In this document: positions 61,405 through 64,000 of the stretch, one piece after another
Position numbering within the stretch: position 1 is the stretch's first letter
Layout: each line of letters opens with the position of its first letter
Source: Glycomyces sp. NRRL B-16210
GTDB taxonomy: Bacteria; Actinomycetota; Actinomycetes; Mycobacteriales; Micromonosporaceae
Direction of reading: 5' to 3'
Length of the DNA stretch: 64,000 bases
NCBI RefSeq assembly: GCF_000719515.1
Contig: NZ_JOGR01000016.1
Span: 25,330 to 89,329 of the forward strand
Program-made: the position numbers and the translations under genes
Notes under the pieces: model-generated
What the model was told of the DNA's origin: nothing
Database searches by the model: none
What the model saw: the letters and a program-made list of their open reading frames with translations, nothing else

Positions 61405-63255
61405 ATGAAGACCAGACTCCTCATCGCACTCGCCGCCGCGCTGGCCGCCGGCGCGTGCACCGCGCCGACCGGCGAGATCGGGACCGACTCGCCCCCCTGG
61501 GTCCCCGCCTCCGCCCAACTCGTCTCCTTTAATTCCTGCGACGACGCCCTCGACGGCATCCAGACCGCGGCCATCACCGCGCTGAGCGCCTGGCTGGTCG
61601 CCGACCGCTTCCGCGTCGCGCCGCAGGAGAACGAGGTGCTGACCGACGACGCCGCCGCGCCGACCTCCGCGGCCGAGCCGGGCTCGTTCTCCAAGACCAA
61701 CAACGCCGTCGCCGGAGTGGACGAGCCGGACCTGGTCAAGACCGACGGCACCTTCGTGTACAGCATCGTCCAGCAGGTCCTGCGCGTGGTCGACACCCGC
61801 ACCGCCGAGGTGGTCGCCGAACGCGACCTCGACGCCGAGTCCACGAACCGCCGCCTGCTCCTCGACGGCGACGACCTGCTGCTGATGTACGACCAGCACC
61901 TGCGCGACGGGGACTACTACTACGACGAGTTCCGCATCGAACGGCTCGACGCGCAGACCTTGGAAGAGGCCGACGTGTTCGTCATGGACGGCACCTTGGT
62001 CGACGGGCGCCTGGTGGACGGGGAGGTGCGCCTGGTGGTGTCCTCGGCGCCGCAGATCCAGGCGATCTGGGAGCTGATGTGGGAGGACATCAAGCCCTCC
62101 GAACTCGCCGAGGCCTTGCGCGACACCGAGATCGAGGACTGGCTGCCGGAGTTCAGCGTCAACGGCGAGGAAGGCGGGATCGACTGCCGCGACGTGGCCC
62201 ACCCCGAGCGGTACACCGGCTCGGCCCTGAGCGTCTTCGCGCTGCCCGCAAGCGAAGACTGGGACCAAGTCGAACCGCACGTCGTGATGGCCGACGGCGG
62301 CACCGTCCACGGCACCGCCGACAGCCTCTACGTGGCCCACTACGACTACTCATGGGACGCAGAGGAGGCCGAGACCGAGATCTACCGGTTCGCGTTCGCG
62401 GACGGAGAGCCCCGCCTGGCGGGGGAGGCGACCGTGGCCGGGACGCTGCTGAACCAGTACTCGATGAGCGAGTACGACGGCCACCTTCGAGTGGCGACCA
62501 CCGAGAACAACACGGGCTGGTGGGGCGGATGCCCGAACTGCCTGGTGGACAGCGCAGGAGAACCCGCACCTTCCAAGTCGACGGTGACCGTCTTCGCGGT
62601 CGGCGAGGCCTCGATCGAGGAGACCGGCTCGGTGACCGACCTGGGTGTCGGGGAGCAGATCTACGCGGTCCGGTTCCTCGGCGACACCGGCTATGTGGTG
62701 ACCTTCCGTCAGACCGATCCACTGTACACAGTAGATCTGTCTGACCCGTCGAACCCCACGGTGACAGGGGAACTGAAGATCACCGGCTATTCCGCGTACC
62801 TCCACCCGGTCGGCCCGAGCCGCCTGCTGGGCGTCGGCCAGGAGGCCACCGAGGAGGGCTTGACGACCGGCCTCCAGGTGAGCCTGTTCGACACGGGCGC
62901 CGATGAGGCCGTGGTGCTGGACCAGTACCACATGGAGAACGCCCAATCGGCGGCCGAATGGGACCCGCACGCGTTCCTGTACTGGCCGGAGACGGGCATC
63001 GCCGTGATGCCCGCGTCGTATTGGGGCGACAGGGGATACGACTACGAGTCGGGTGCACTTGTGATCAACGTGGGGACGGACACTGTGGATGAAGCCGCGT
63101 GGATCGTGCATGAAGAGGGCGGGAACGACCCGTACGACAGGGAGATCTTGCGCGCCTTCGTGCTGGACGGCCAGTTGTGGACGCTGTCGACCGCCGGACT
63201 ACAGGCCAACGAGCTGGACGGGGACTACGAGGTCACCGGCTGGGTGGCCTGGTAG
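61405..63255 (+). CDS. Beta-propeller lipoprotein
   Basis: A 616-residue exported lipoprotein (lipobox LAAGAC, Cys18). Residues about 95-610 match the C-terminal beta-propeller family (PF09826-like): FSKTNNAVAGVDEPDLVKTDG is its hallmark, followed by many strands and YAVRFLGDTGYVVTFRQTDPLYTVDLSDP and YHMENAQSAAEWDPHAFLYW. Its function is unknown; it faces outside the membrane. GGAGG precedes the ATG. Monocistronic; a hairpin with a T-run follows. Confidence 0.92.
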   Translation: MKTRLLIALAAALAAGACTAPTGEIGTDSPPWVPASAQLVSFNSCDDALDGIQTAAITALSAWLVADRFRVAPQENEVLTDDAAAPTSAAEPGSFSKTNNAVAGVDEPDLVKTDGTFVYSIVQQVLRVVDTRTAEVVAERDLDAESTNRRLLLDGDDLLLMYDQHLRDGDYYYDEFRIERLDAQTLEEADVFVMDGTLVDGRLVDGEVRLVVSSAPQIQAIWELMWEDIKPSELAEALRDTEIEDWLPEFSVNGEEGGIDCRDVAHPERYTGSALSVFALPASEDWDQVEPHVVMADGGTVHGTADSLYVAHYDYSWDAEEAETEIYRFAFADGEPRLAGEATVAGTLLNQYSMSEYDGHLRVATTENNTGWWGGCPNCLVDSAGEPAPSKSTVTVFAVGEASIEETGSVTDLGVGEQIYAVRFLGDTGYVVTFRQTDPLYTVDLSDPSNPTVTGELKITGYSAYLHPVGPSRLLGVGQEATEEGLTTGLQVSLFDTGADEAVVLDQYHMENAQSAAEWDPHAFLYWPETGIAVMPASYWGDRGYDYESGALVINVGTDTVDEAAWIVHEEGGNDPYDREILRAFVLDGQLWTLSTAGLQANELDGDYEVTGWVAW

Positions 63256-63288
63256 GCCGGACTTCCCCGAGAGTCGGAGGGGAAGAGG

Positions 63289-63327
63289 GGCCCGCGCAGC
63301 CATTCGGGCGGCAGCGCGGGCCGCTTT
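63289..63327 (+). terminator. Hairpin terminator with T-run
   Basis: A 9-bp stem (63289-63297 with 63314-63322) is followed by GCTTTT, 34 nt after the propeller gene stop codon. Confidence 0.75.
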
Positions 63328-63366
63328 TGCGTTGTGCGTTTCGATTGCGGGGACTTCTGGGTTTGG

Positions 63367-63594
63367 GTCAAGGCGGCGGCGACAGAGGGGTCTGTGTTTG
63401 GCGGGGGTCGGTTTGCGGCTGTGGGGTGGTGGGTGGGTTCGGGTGAGAGCGGCAGCGACGAGGAGGTCCGCATTTGTTCTGGTCTGCCTGCGGCCGAACG
63501 GTTGTGCGGTGGGTTGCGGTCAAGGCGGGCAGCGACAAGGGGGAGGAGGATGGCGCAGGTTGGACTGCGGCCCAATCGATCTCATGGTCGTCGT
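63367..63594 (+). repeat. Degenerate 76-bp tandem repeat, three units
   Basis: Units open at 63367, 63443 and 63519 with GTCAAGGCGGCGGCGAC or variants, then diverge, sharing GGTT and GCGGC blocks. Identity is low and visible mainly in the openings. Confidence 0.5.
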
Positions 63595-63724
63595 GAATAA
63601 TCCTCAATGGAATTCACCCCTTCAGGTGATGCCACTCCCCCCACGGCCTGTCATCATTGACTCAGTACAAGAAACCGAAAAACAAACACACCAACGAAAG
63701 CCAGTTCGAAGGGAGGCCGCGCTC

Positions 63725-64000
63725 ATGGACACCAGCACCTGCATCACCCCCATTGACGGCCTCCCCCAAGCCACCCCTCCTTCGTCCTTCGGCGCTGGCC
63801 GCCGCGCTCAGGCTCAAGCGATCCGTTCCGCACTCGATACGGCCGCTGACCTGATCAACACCCAGCACGCGGTGGTACTCCGGTCGGTCATCGAGATGCA
63901 GGCGGCGAACCTGCACCGCACCGAGTTCGGGTTCTCGGCCCTGCGCGACCTGCTGCTGTCGCAGTTCGACTTCACGTTCAACACCGCCTCGGCCATCGCC
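63725..64000 (+). CDS. DUF222/13E12-type HNH endonuclease, N-terminal fragment
   Basis: The first 92 codons of a gene that runs off the right edge. The sequence (AIRSALDTAADLINTQHAVVLR, then TEFGFSALRDLLLSQFDFTFNTASAIA) has the helical pattern and end of the DUF222 N-terminal domain, which usually precedes an HNH nuclease motif outside this window. GGGAGG lies 8 nt before the ATG. Such genes occur in multiple copies in actinobacteria and are of unknown role. Confidence 0.6.
   Translation, partial: MDTSTCITPIDGLPQATPPSSFGAGRRAQAQAIRSALDTAADLINTQHAVVLRSVIEMQAANLHRTEFGFSALRDLLLSQFDFTFNTASAIA

Larger units (their letters stand above)
63256..63724. other. Non-coding G-rich region before the DUF222 gene
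   Basis: Besides the terminator, this is occupied by a degenerate 76-bp tandem repeat at 63367-63594. No gene recognised. Confidence 0.5.

Overview
The window is about 64 kb of very GC-rich DNA with an actinobacterial gene set. Supporting marks are SepH, DUF2530 and DUF3027 neighbours, a BTAD/AfsR regulator, WXG100-type secretion substrates, a DUF222/HNH gene at the edge, the futalosine menaquinone genes mqnB and mqnD, and many TANNNT minus-10 boxes lying 6-7 nt before a start codon. A member of the Glycomyces/Micromonospora side of the phylum is my guess; nothing in the sequence fixes the genus.

Layout. 1-6.9 kb: the 5' end of disA, two membrane proteins, an alpha/beta hydrolase with an odd active site, a fused permease-like protein and a secreted ice-binding-type protein. 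7-12.6 kb: purA, a lipid-kinase-like gene, a GH42 beta-galactosidase behind a promoter/operator, and an SGNH hydrolase. 12.6-21.5 kb: a toxin-antitoxin pair, a DUF4253 protein, TetR plus a DrrAB-like exporter, nnrE/nnrD fusion and acpS, and TetR plus DUF418. 21.5-30 kb: dacB, glmS, a PQQ-like propeller membrane protein, thpR and an MFS exporter. 30-37.7 kb: sepH, DUF2530, DUF3027, a 122-bp tandem repeat array, mqnB-mqnD, a cold-shock protein, larE and yidD. 37.8-43.4 kb: one giant amylase-pullulanase lipoprotein. 43.6-52.7 kb: a Pro/Tyr-rich membrane protein, an AfsR-type regulator, small accessory genes and two divergent type VII secretion-like modules. 53-57.7 kb: acyl-CoA dehydrogenase with a double operator, a SpoIIE-type phosphatase and a GNAT. 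57.7-64 kb: tRNA-Gly(CCC), a sugar ABC importer behind two palindromic operators, a beta-propeller lipoprotein, a degenerate repeat region and the start of a DUF222 gene.

How it fits together. Much of the block is housekeeping: purine synthesis, cell-wall precursor supply and trimming (glmS, dacB), cofactor repair and loading (nnr, acpS, larE), menaquinone synthesis and division control (sepH). Onto this are set carbohydrate scavenging units (GH42, amylopullulanase, ABC importer), each with its own promoter and, in two cases, visible palindromic operators. Local TetR circuits control an exporter, a DUF418 protein and beta-oxidation. The least explained parts are a family of intergenic repeats present at six places, and the paired secretion-substrate modules at 49.1-52.7 kb, whose large proteins share a C-terminal tail.
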